From the NCBI RefSeq assembly GCF_029207735.1, contig NZ_CP104395.1:884352-948351 (forward strand): a stretch of DNA of 64,000 nt. The letters are read 5' to 3'. Shown piece after piece: positions 8,768 through 16,472 of the stretch. The position numbers and the translations under genes were made by a program. How positions within the stretch are numbered: the first letter of the stretch is position 1; each line of letters starts with the position of its first letter. Source of the DNA: Candidatus Nanohalococcus occultus (GTDB lineage: Archaea > Nanohalarchaeota > Nanosalinia > Nanosalinales > Nanosalinaceae). Below the pieces are notes generated by a model. The model was given only the letters and a program-made list of their open reading frames with translations. It was not told the DNA's origin and did no database searches.

Positions 8768-9430
8768 TTAAAGATCTAGTCGGGAATCTGCTCGGTCCAT
8801 TCGTGCTTCTGCGTGATCTAGTTCGTTGCTCATGAAGTCAATGTAGGACTCCAAATTGGATAGCTGAGTATCCATCTCGTTGGAGATCTGCTGAGCGTAC
8901 TGTTCATGCTCGTCAACTCTATCTCGGACTTCGTCTTTCATATCGACTACCTTGTCTACAAGATCTTCGTACCTGTCAGCGAACTGTCTAGCCTGACCGT
9001 ATCCAACCTCCTCCGTCATATACTGGTGGAGGCCTTCAATAGCATCAGCCTTGTTCAAATCGCCGTTTTCCACTCCATCTAGGATCCTTCCAATGTTGTT
9101 TGCGTGTCTGTCTAAATCGTTTGTCATTCTATTCTCACCTCCGTCTGTATCTGTTCCAGGGTTTTGACCTAACATATTTTCATCTGTAGGGTCGACATCG
9201 TTTTCTGTATCCTGTCCTGCCCTCGAGGCCGGTTCGTATACTACGTAACCTTCTCCCTGCTCGGAAAGCACTAGATCGGAGTCTTCGAAGCCCACATCAG
9301 ATTCCGTGTCTTCAAGGAAACCTCTGTCGTCTAAAATAGTTCTTGCTCTGCTATCGCCCTCATCGAGGGCTTTGGCAATGCCTTTGGCAACAAGAGGCTC
9401 TATAACTCCATGGTATAGATGTACGACCAT
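8768..9430 (-). CDS. Acidic protein fused to MTNDLDRHA coiled-coil domain; probable internal start
   Basis: From ATG 9430 (30 nt below a TATA box) the frame encodes about 220 residues. The first roughly 100 are an acidic globular-looking segment; the rest starts with MTNDLDRHA at 9127 and is a long coiled coil. The internal ATG 9127 is preceded by GGAGGTGAG at ideal spacing, stronger than any other site here, so a separate 119-aa product from 9127 to 8768 is likely. The same nonapeptide begins the adjacent 238-aa protein. No family recognised. If only the short form were made, 9128-9486 would be an unexplained open stretch. Confidence 0.65.
   Translation of the reverse strand: MVVHLYHGVIEPLVAKGIAKALDEGDSRARTILDDRGFLEDTESDVGFEDSDLVLSEQGEGYVVYEPASRAGQDTENDVDPTDENMLGQNPGTDTDGGENRMTNDLDRHANNIGRILDGVENGDLNKADAIEGLHQYMTEEVGYGQARQFADRYEDLVDKVVDMKDEVRDRVDEHEQYAQQISNEMDTQLSNLESYIDFMSNELDHAEARMDRADSRLDL
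9127..9144 (-). promoter_or_regulatory. Strong internal ribosome-binding site inside an open frame
   Basis: Minus-strand GGAGGTGAG followed by AATAGA and ATG at 9127. It is in frame with the longer gene, so it predicts a second, N-terminally shorter product. Confidence 0.55.
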
Positions 9431-9454
9431 TACAAAATATCTACTACATCCAAT

Positions 9455-9464
9455 CTTTATATTT
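9455..9464 (-). promoter_or_regulatory. TATA box for the 9430 gene
   Basis: Minus-strand AAATATAAAG centred about 30 nt before ATG 9430, which supports that ATG over the longer frame opening at 9469. Confidence 0.45.
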
Positions 9465-9486
9465 GTCACCGCTAGGTGCTAACCTA

Positions 9487-10512
9487 TCAGACCTGGTTTC
9501 TCAGCATTATATCCACACATACTCTCTGTGATGACGGTGAGCGTTCACCACAGACCGTTCTGTCTAAAACGTCGAACTCCTCTGCCAACGCCTCTATTTC
9601 TTGATCCAGAGACTCCCAGTTTCCCTCCTCTAGGAAACGGTAGTAATGAACCACAGCATTTTCAGCAGCCGAATCAACCGCCAGTGAAAGGAATTTATCA
9701 GCCATTCCGGGTAGAGGCATAATTATCCGATCGAACTTCTCACCTAACTCAGGGACTATCTCCTCTACATCGCCCTCATAGCCCTCAACTAAGCCCTCTA
9801 AACTGTTCAATTCGATGTTTTCCTCCAGATATTCAGCGGCAATCGGATTTTTCTCAACTGCAACAACTTTCTCTGGATTCGCATGTTTAGCTGCCAGTAT
9901 AGCAAATGGTCCAACCCCGGCAAACATTACCAAGACCTTCTCCCCATCTTCTATCTGATCGATTACTCTTTTTCTCTCGGTTGAGAACCTTTCGGAAAAG
10001 TAGACCTTGGTTGGATCGACCTTCAGCCGGCAGCCAAACTCCTTGTGAACCGTCTCGGTTTCCTCGCCGTAAAGTTTCTCGTAGTCGCCCACTCGGAACT
10101 CTCCGCTCAAAGAATCTGTCTTCAAAAGTATTGTTTCTACGTTCGGATTCGAGTTCAGTATTCCTTCAACGGCCTCTTCTCTGGAAAGATCAACCAGCTC
10201 GTTGATAACCGCGATATCGCCTATTATCTCGAAAGACGGCAAGTCGTATTCTTCATCATTTCTTTCCTCTAGAACCGATACATCGACATTCAGCTGGTCT
10301 TTGACAGCTGATAACGGTTCGTCGACGAAAACAAGGTCTTTTTCCACAGATTCCATGACCTGTTTTTCACTGTGTTTTTCCGAGGAGAAAACCTGGATTT
10401 CGAAGCTTTGCCTCTCCTTCTCTGCTTTATACCCGAAACCTGTTTTTTCGACCTCAAAGCCCTGCTGCTCGAAGATCTGTCTTACTCGTTCCTCGAGCTG
10501 TGTCTGTTTCAT
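9487..10512 (-). CDS. trm5: tRNA (guanine-37-N1)-methyltransferase, Trm5 family
   Basis: Trm5 methylates G37 next to the anticodon with SAM as donor, preventing frameshifts, and in archaea also starts wyosine synthesis. The C-terminal two thirds fit the family: a Rossmann SAM site MFAGVGPF (residues 196-203), an acidic ribose-binding turn (VAVEKNP) and the late motif MPLPGMA. Residues 90-160 match the conserved D2 region ([11 protein letters not shown]). The N-terminal 80 residues look reduced or divergent compared with long Trm5 forms. Length 341 aa is normal. It is divergent from dphB with only 28 bp between starts. Confidence 0.9.
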   Translation of the reverse strand: MKQTQLEERVRQIFEQQGFEVEKTGFGYKAEKERQSFEIQVFSSEKHSEKQVMESVEKDLVFVDEPLSAVKDQLNVDVSVLEERNDEEYDLPSFEIIGDIAVINELVDLSREEAVEGILNSNPNVETILLKTDSLSGEFRVGDYEKLYGEETETVHKEFGCRLKVDPTKVYFSERFSTERKRVIDQIEDGEKVLVMFAGVGPFAILAAKHANPEKVVAVEKNPIAAEYLEENIELNSLEGLVEGYEGDVEEIVPELGEKFDRIIMPLPGMADKFLSLAVDSAAENAVVHYYRFLEEGNWESLDQEIEALAEEFDVLDRTVCGERSPSSQRVCVDIMLRNQV

Positions 10513-10540
10513 AACTCTTAGGTACCAGTTACTAGATGAA

Positions 10541-11242
10541 ATGCTTTATTTGGTTGGTCTCGGACTTGACGATGGAGAAATAACACAGAAAGGACTGAAA
10601 GCCCTGGAAAACGCTGAGAAAGCGTACGCAGAGTTTTACACTAACACCGAGACAGTCTCAGTAGAAGAGCTGGAAGAAAAGACAGGCACAGAGATAGAAA
10701 AACTCTCAAGAGAAAAGGTCGAACAGGAAGACATCATACTAGAGTCCGCAGAGGAGAAAGACACAGCATTCCTTGTTTCAGGCGATCCTTTAACTGCTAC
10801 GACCCATTACGAGATAAAACACCGTGCGGTACAGAGAGGTATTGAGACAACCGTTGTTCATGCGCCTTCGATCTTTACAAGCATCGCGGAGACAGGTTTA
10901 AACGTTTACAAGTTCGGCCGAACCGTTACACTTCCCGAGGATTTCGCACCAGAATCAATAACCGAGCATATCGAGAAAAACGATTCAATCGGACTACACA
11001 CACTTGTTTTGCTTGATATCAACTATGACGGCTCCAAGGCCGCAGACAAACTTGTCAAGATAGATGAAAGCTTGGAAGGCAGGAGAGCAGTGCTGGTTGA
11101 GCGTGCGAACGCAGATTCTATGAACGCGAAGGTTATAGAGCTAGGAGAAGAGTTCGAAACAGGAGAAACACCTCACTGCCTGGCAATCGTTGGAAAGACA
11201 GACCACATGGAAGAGGAGTTTTTGGAGAGTCACGATGGATAA
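10541..11242 (+). CDS. dphB: Diphthine synthase
   Basis: SAM-dependent methyltransferase that trimethylates the modified histidine of elongation factor 2 during diphthamide synthesis. The start LYLVGLGLDDG is the tetrapyrrole-methylase-type family opening, followed by SGDPLTATTH (SAM loop) and the VVHAPSIFTSIAETGL signature. I start at ATG 10541; the frame is open further upstream but that part is antisense to trm5. At 233 aa it is about 20-30 residues shorter than typical archaeal DphB. It overlaps the DUF357 gene by 8 nt, so the two are co-translated. Confidence 0.92.
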   Translation: MLYLVGLGLDDGEITQKGLKALENAEKAYAEFYTNTETVSVEELEEKTGTEIEKLSREKVEQEDIILESAEEKDTAFLVSGDPLTATTHYEIKHRAVQRGIETTVVHAPSIFTSIAETGLNVYKFGRTVTLPEDFAPESITEHIEKNDSIGLHTLVLLDINYDGSKAADKLVKIDESLEGRRAVLVERANADSMNAKVIELGEEFETGETPHCLAIVGKTDHMEEEFLESHDG

Positions 11243-11465
11243 GACTCAGGAAAAACTCGAGGAAGAAACCGAAAAATGGCTGGAAAAGCTAAACGAACGT
11301 ATAGAAAAACGCGACGAATCCGTAGAACAGATGGAAAACGTTCTAGCATACAGAGACGATACAAGCCATTTCTTGGAGGAAAACGATTACATTCGGGCCT
11401 GGGAGTCGGTTATCTACGCCTGGGGGATACTTGAGACGCTTGAAAGGTTAGGCAGATTTAACTAA
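11235..11465 (+). CDS. DUF357 family protein, 76 aa
   Basis: Starts at ATG 11235 inside the end of dphB (8-nt overlap). The pattern matches archaeal DUF357: a charged N-terminal helix (EKWLEKLNERIEK), then DTSHFLEENDYIRAWESVIYAWGILETLERLG, where an acidic helix precedes the conserved A-E-S-x2-YAWG helix. All-helical small protein of unknown role, often near translation or RNA-related genes. Its 3' end overlaps the end of the convergent 11458 gene by 8 nt. Confidence 0.8.
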   Translation: MDKTQEKLEEETEKWLEKLNERIEKRDESVEQMENVLAYRDDTSHFLEENDYIRAWESVIYAWGILETLERLGRFN

Positions 11466-12585
11466 TATCCACATCATCAATCACGAGTCTTGTAGGAGAC
11501 TGTAACCGGAGAGCGGACGTACAGGTCTCCTCTGATTCTCTTAGACCGATATTCAACTGATTACGGGCAGGCGTATCCGTCCAGCTCGGCTGCGATATCT
11601 CAAGCCTCCAAGTACCCGTTTCCGAGACGTCATCATCGTAGTCAACGATTTCCTCTTGGCTGCCCCACCAGATACCGACTTCGCCAGGGTTTATCCCTGT
11701 ATTGAGCTGATAGTCGACGCTGACGGTCTTGGCGCGACCAGGCTGAACTGTAACGGTTTTTCTGATAACTGCGTCACCGCAGAAACCGGTATCGCCGGAG
11801 TCAATGAGAACAAAGCTGTTATCACGTGGCGTTGTAAACTCCAGATAATTTTCTAACTGCGATGCCGTCTCCCAGTGTGGCTCCCAGTCGCTGAACTCTC
11901 CTCCTAGCTCCGGTTTATTTTCCGGCGGCAATCCTTTAGCAACCGCCTGGAAGCTTCTTTGTAAACTCACGGTACGTCCATCCGAGGTCTGAGCTTCCGC
12001 TTTAACTGTATACTCCCCGGAAAACTGAGGAGTGACTTCTTTAGAAGCAGTACATGTATTCGGATCCGGAGTGCCTTCACAGGAAACACTGCTCCGATCC
12101 CCAGAATGAGGGGTGCTTACCGTGAAAGTTATCTTCGAATCATCGTAGAACTTTTTCTCCTGGTTGCTTAGATCTCTTAGATCCGTTGCCTTGACACTCA
12201 GAGTGTTAGCAGTGTATAACGGAGTAGATTCTGTGAAAGCAGATGTTTCTCGTATGGCGAGTTCGCCAGGATTAGCTTTATCGTCGCCATTGTCATCAGA
12301 TCTGCTTTCTCCATACCACACCTCATATGGAGTGGCAGACAGTTGCGAAGCCTTAGACTCATAGCAGGACCCAACCTGCTCATAATTTCCTTTAATAAAA
12401 CAGTTGTAAAGGACGTTGAGAGTATCAACAGACCCCTCTTTAGGATTGGAGCTGCTTATGAAGCTATTATAGATCTGATTTAGAAAAGATTCGTCTATCG
12501 TAGTCTGCTCAAAACTATCCTGAGCTACAGCCGTGGGAACGATTAAGGCCGTCAGAACAATAGCTGAAATAACGAGCCGCTTCAT
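11458..12585 (-). CDS. Secreted protein of unknown function with signal peptide
   Basis: About 375 residues from ATG 12585, which follows AGGAGGATTGAGG. The frame is open upstream but the signal peptide (MKRLVISAIVLTALIVPTAVA) fixes this start. The mature protein has an N-terminal helical part, a Cys-containing segment (YNCF...SCYES), an Ig-like middle with CEGTPDPNTC, and a C-terminal beta-sandwich that looks like a carbohydrate-binding or DUF642-type jelly roll. Last gene of the lipoprotein operon 15634-11458; the upstream gene stops 4 nt before its start. Likely extracellular partner of the lipoproteins. Confidence 0.75.
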   Translation of the reverse strand: MKRLVISAIVLTALIVPTAVAQDSFEQTTIDESFLNQIYNSFISSSNPKEGSVDTLNVLYNCFIKGNYEQVGSCYESKASQLSATPYEVWYGESRSDDNGDDKANPGELAIRETSAFTESTPLYTANTLSVKATDLRDLSNQEKKFYDDSKITFTVSTPHSGDRSSVSCEGTPDPNTCTASKEVTPQFSGEYTVKAEAQTSDGRTVSLQRSFQAVAKGLPPENKPELGGEFSDWEPHWETASQLENYLEFTTPRDNSFVLIDSGDTGFCGDAVIRKTVTVQPGRAKTVSVDYQLNTGINPGEVGIWWGSQEEIVDYDDDVSETGTWRLEISQPSWTDTPARNQLNIGLRESEETCTSALRLQSPTRLVIDDVDIS

Positions 12586-12589
12586 AACC

Positions 12590-13780
12590 TCAATCCTCCT
12601 GACAGCCCAATTCATCATAGAAAGATGTTTCCACATCCGCATCATCTTGTTCTGCCTCGTGATATGCGGAACAAATTGTTTCAGCATTTCTGTCCTCAGC
12701 GTCACTTTCAGAGAGATAACCTTCTGAAACTAATTCAGCAACGCCGCCCGTTCCGGAGGCCGTATTCCAGAAGGCATCAATCTGTGCCTGCTCTCTTTCA
12801 TCCGCCCAAGAGTCATAACTCCACGTCCAGCTCGAAGAGTCATCGCCGCTGTCCGGTGCGTTGAGACCTCCTTCTCCTCTGCCGTTGACTGTAACTGTTG
12901 TTGAGTCCATCATCTGGTATCTGTAGTCAGCTCTGACTGTGATCGGAAGTGTTAGCTGACCTGAGACGCTTCCAGGTGCCTTGATGTAGAAACAGTTCTG
13001 GGAGCTTGAGCGTCCGCCGATGAACTGGATCGGTGCTGAGGCCGCTGTACCGTAGTCTCCGTCTCTCTGTTCTGATACTTCGAGCGTTCCGGAGGTCTCT
13101 ACGGATACATCGACTGAGTCTCCGACAATGTTTCCTGTACCTGCGTTCTCAGCTGTCACGCAGAACCGGGAGTTCTGTACGCTGGTTGAACCGCCCGTGC
13201 TGTAGTATACTATAGGATTCCTAGTGTCTGTCTCCAGTTGGATTGGCCCTCCCGAGTTATCGAGTGAGACCGATGATTTCGATGTACCGGTTTCCTGGTA
13301 CTGGCTGCGAGACATCAAGGTAACGTCTGTGACGCCTATAGTGCTGTAATCATAGGTTACGTTCGCATTCATTGTGTAAGGAATTGAAAGACCCTGGCTC
13401 AGATCCGGAGCTGAAATCGTCGGGTGAATGGATCTCCGACCTGCCTGCTGACCCGTCTCCGGGTTTCCTGCGGCAACACGCAGGTTCTGCTGTTCGAAAC
13501 CACCTTCCTTACTCCATGTACGTGATCCTTCGAACGGAATGTTTTCAATGCTCCAGTCGACGTTTGTGGCCTCACGTTCTCCTTTGTTAACCATTACAAG
13601 ATCGATCTGTACCTGGGTCTTTTCAGGTACGTCGGCCGGGAAGGCCGCGAACTCATCTATGACAAGTCCTTCTGTCTGGGAGATTTGTACATCCGATGAG
13701 CTGTTTTCAGGATCTGTACACCCGGATGCTGCTACAATTATCATTAACGCTAGAACAATCTTGCTGTTGGTAATATTCAC
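12590..13780 (-). CDS. Lipoprotein with two Ig-like modules
   Basis: 396 aa. The lipobox AASGC at residues 17-21 predicts lipid anchoring to the outer face of the membrane. It has an N-terminal Ig-like module (VQIDLVMVNKGEREATNV), a second module beginning SLDNSGGPIQLET with a conserved Cys, and a C-terminal acidic Ser/Trp region with two more Cys. The same order of modules occurs in the next two genes and in the 692-aa protein, so these are diverged paralogues. It overlaps the upstream lipoprotein by 4 nt (ATGA). Confidence 0.8.
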   Translation of the reverse strand: MNITNSKIVLALMIIVAASGCTDPENSSSDVQISQTEGLVIDEFAAFPADVPEKTQVQIDLVMVNKGEREATNVDWSIENIPFEGSRTWSKEGGFEQQNLRVAAGNPETGQQAGRRSIHPTISAPDLSQGLSIPYTMNANVTYDYSTIGVTDVTLMSRSQYQETGTSKSSVSLDNSGGPIQLETDTRNPIVYYSTGGSTSVQNSRFCVTAENAGTGNIVGDSVDVSVETSGTLEVSEQRDGDYGTAASAPIQFIGGRSSSQNCFYIKAPGSVSGQLTLPITVRADYRYQMMDSTTVTVNGRGEGGLNAPDSGDDSSSWTWSYDSWADEREQAQIDAFWNTASGTGGVAELVSEGYLSESDAEDRNAETICSAYHEAEQDDADVETSFYDELGCQED

Positions 13781-14613
13781 TGGCTTAAGACCTCTACATT
13801 CAAACTTGGCGCTTTCTGGTATTTATAGGATGTGGAGAAGATCAGGTTCCGTGTTGTCGAGGTCTGAGGGTTCAGAACACAGTTGAACTGAGCGCTCCCG
13901 CTTGGTTCGACCGCTACATCCAAGGAAAGTCTTCCGTTCTGTGGCTCTCTGCCGTCACAGCTCGCGATCATTGATGTAGGCGATATTTCAAAACCGTAGT
14001 TTTCCGATACTACGTGCTGGCTGTTCGCATCTATAGAGACCGTTACAGGAGATTCAATACCGACAGCTACAGGGCTTTCAGCTTTTATCGATGTCGAGAT
14101 CTCGCCGTTCGAAAAACTGCTTGAGACCTGGCTAGTTGATTCTATTTCACGCGCTTCCTTGGTATGTATTTTCACGGGGCGGTCTGAGTTGGAAAGCTCG
14201 GAGCGGTATCTCAACATCAAGCCAGGCGAATACGACTTCGAGTTGAAGTTCCCTAGCTCTGATTCAGGTGGCGCCCGGACCTCCCAGCTACACTCCATGA
14301 CACCCGGATTCCCATTTACAGGCTCAGGTAGCTCGGCAGCGCTACACCGCTGACTCCATGAACCGTCCTGGATTTTGAGCGCCCCCGTATTTACAAGCTT
14401 GAGGTCTGTTATCTCGGCTTGGGAGTTATAATTTTCTACCACCAGGGTTATCACCGCCTGTTGGTCGGCGTAAAGACTCTGGTCGTTTATCGAAAAATCA
14501 GCTATCTGGACCGCAGAACCTGATGAAGACGTCGGTGACGTGGAACCCGGCAAAACATCCGTACAACCGGATGCTGTAATCACCAATGCCATGAAAATTA
14601 TTTTCTTATCCAC
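13777..14613 (-). CDS. Lipoprotein, paralogue of its neighbours
   Basis: 278 aa with lipobox TASGC at residues 13-17. Module one reads IADFSINDQSLYADQQAVITLVVENYNSQAEI across the anchor-proximal region and contains two Cys (SQRCS, MECSW). Module two starts near ISTSIKAESPVAVG and ends with a Cys pair. Shortest of the three lipoproteins. ATGA overlap downstream and 8-nt overlap upstream place it in one operon, so the set is probably made in fixed order and could form one surface complex. Confidence 0.8.
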   Translation of the reverse strand: MDKKIIFMALVITASGCTDVLPGSTSPTSSSGSAVQIADFSINDQSLYADQQAVITLVVENYNSQAEITDLKLVNTGALKIQDGSWSQRCSAAELPEPVNGNPGVMECSWEVRAPPESELGNFNSKSYSPGLMLRYRSELSNSDRPVKIHTKEAREIESTSQVSSSFSNGEISTSIKAESPVAVGIESPVTVSIDANSQHVVSENYGFEISPTSMIASCDGREPQNGRLSLDVAVEPSGSAQFNCVLNPQTSTTRNLIFSTSYKYQKAPSLNVEVLSQ

Positions 14614-15634
14614 GAGGATTCACCCTTACCGTTCTTGACGGCATATCTCTAGTATAAGTGTAGTTAACAGAGGCTTGAAGCTCCGAGACAATACTGGATG
14701 ACGTACCAATGCTTACATCCTCGGATAGGTCCTGAGGTAGTTCGACGTTACATCTTATCGTCCTTGAGTTCGAATCTGTTAGCCGGAAAGCTTCTAGTTC
14801 ATCGATATTACATTTTGTCTCATCTGCTATGTTTGAACTCCATTTTACAGCTCTCTCGTTTGTCACGCAGAATGCTTGCTGTCGTGTGATCATAGAACTG
14901 CCGCTGCCGGATCCGCATGCTCCTTCAACAACTTCTGTCGAAGTAACAGTCTCAAAACCTTCATCTATTCCGAATTCAGGAGCCTTGATCTGTAAACTTT
15001 CTTCTTTGATGTCTATTGAGCCTTGACCGGATCTACGATTCCTCATCTGCATCAACAACGTCACTGTCTTACTTCTGCCATCTTCAGGCATTGTAAAGAC
15101 CGGTGACTGTCCTGAAGGCGACATAGTGGCAACCACAAACTTTAGAGGGCCGGAAGAGGATTCATAACCCAGATTTCTAGAAGCTGAGACATCAGAAGAA
15201 CTTCTTAACTGGATTTGTCTGTAAACAGACGCAGAGTACTGGAAAGGAAGCCTGAACTCGACTTGGCATTCAGATCCTATGTTAAGTACTTCCCCGGACT
15301 GTTCAAGCTCCCAGTTCAAAACTATGTCCTCTCCTGATCCAAGACTTGTGCTGCCTGTTTTCTGGAAACTTCCCAGGTCGAAGAGGTACGGACAGTAGTT
15401 TGTAAGTATTTTCGAGCCTTTTTCTCCAATTTCTAGCTCAGCAGGAGCTTCTCCTATGTTCGATACCTTCATGTTTACGCCTACTGTTCCACCAGTGTAT
15501 ATTTCCCTTGCATCCGGCCTGAAGTTAAGGTAATCGACGTGTATTGCGCCGGTAGGTTCATCGGTTCCGGAGTCTATACAGCCTGAGGCAATTGCCGTCA
15601 GGGCTAGGAGACTTAAGGCTAGTATCTTCTTCAC
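14606..15634 (-). CDS. Lipoprotein, first gene of a three-lipoprotein operon
   Basis: 342 aa, lipobox IASGC at residues 15-19. Module one contains GGTVGVNMKVSNIGEAPAEL plus Cys residues; module two starts ESSSGPLKFVVATMSP and carries several Cys (EGACGSG, AFCV, TKCN, IRCN), so disulfide-rich. No catalytic motif seen. It is divergent from the DUF63 gene with only 5 bp between the two starts, so each promoter must lie within the other gene's coding sequence. Confidence 0.8.
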   Translation of the reverse strand: MKKILALSLLALTAIASGCIDSGTDEPTGAIHVDYLNFRPDAREIYTGGTVGVNMKVSNIGEAPAELEIGEKGSKILTNYCPYLFDLGSFQKTGSTSLGSGEDIVLNWELEQSGEVLNIGSECQVEFRLPFQYSASVYRQIQLRSSSDVSASRNLGYESSSGPLKFVVATMSPSGQSPVFTMPEDGRSKTVTLLMQMRNRRSGQGSIDIKEESLQIKAPEFGIDEGFETVTSTEVVEGACGSGSGSSMITRQQAFCVTNERAVKWSSNIADETKCNIDELEAFRLTDSNSRTIRCNVELPQDLSEDVSIGTSSSIVSELQASVNYTYTRDMPSRTVRVNPRG

Positions 15635-15639
15635 TATGT

Positions 15640-16446
15640 ATGAGTGTTGTCTCCGCGGTTAAAAGCTTTCTAGCTCAGAAGTTCTGGAGACCTGTAGCGG
15701 ACGAGTCAGTCTACTACAACCCTTTCAATACCGCGGTTTATTCACTGGCGTTCGCAGCCGCAGCTGCCTACATAGGCAAGCCTTTACTGGAAAAACTGGA
15801 TGTCGAACTCAATAGAAAGTTCTTTCTATCCATAGCACCCTATATATTTCTTGGAGGCGCAGCCAGATCGCTTAAAGACGCTAATATAGTTAATACAATA
15901 CTTCTAGAGACTCCGTTCATCTATCTAATGCTTTTCGGCTTTACGACAGCAGTTTTACTCGGTTCCCTGAAAATCGAGGAGTATTCGAGTCTTAGCTACA
16001 GCAAGGTTTTCGGTTCAATCGGCCTTATCAGCCTCATCGCCGTACTAAGTGCTTACAGCTACCCAAACCCGTTGGTATTTGTCGAAACCGGTTTGATTTT
16101 CGCCCCACTGGCTTTTCTATCGATTTACGGCCCGAGAGTTTTGGGATCAGATATAGACACTTATTCTTTCGGCATACCGGTATCCGCTCATTTTTTCGAT
16201 GCCTCGACCAGTTTCGTAGCTCTGTCTCGTGGTGCGGCAGAGAAACACGTCTTAGCCAACTATTTTATCGATTTAATGGGGCCGGCAGGGATGTTCGTGA
16301 TGAAGGCGCTGATCGTGATACCTGCTGTCTACATTATATGTATGGACATGGAAGGCGACGAGAGACGTTACTATCTTTTCCTGATCGCAGTTCTAGGATT
16401 TGCTCTTGGAACCCGGAATATTATTTCGGCAGCCGTAGTTGGCTGA
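15640..16446 (+). CDS. DUF63 family integral membrane protein
   Basis: 268 aa from ATG 15640, with about seven to eight TM helices. It matches the archaeal DUF63 pattern: FIGGAAR-like FLGGAARSLKDA after the second helix, HFFDASTSF in the middle, and a late GTRN motif (LGTRNIISA). Function of the family is not established; the conserved charged residues inside helices suggest an enzyme or transporter. The only plus-strand gene in this part of the surface-protein cluster. Confidence 0.85.
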   Translation: MSVVSAVKSFLAQKFWRPVADESVYYNPFNTAVYSLAFAAAAAYIGKPLLEKLDVELNRKFFLSIAPYIFLGGAARSLKDANIVNTILLETPFIYLMLFGFTTAVLLGSLKIEEYSSLSYSKVFGSIGLISLIAVLSAYSYPNPLVFVETGLIFAPLAFLSIYGPRVLGSDIDTYSFGIPVSAHFFDASTSFVALSRGAAEKHVLANYFIDLMGPAGMFVMKALIVIPAVYIICMDMEGDERRYYLFLIAVLGFALGTRNIISAAVVG

Positions 16447-16472
16447 TAAGCCCTTGGATCGAATTATAGAGC

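Noticed and set aside
9128..9469. Treating the upstream half of the 8768-9430 frame as noncoding
   Set aside because: A TATA box 30 nt before ATG 9430 and an acidic, protein-like sequence continuous with the downstream frame favour coding.
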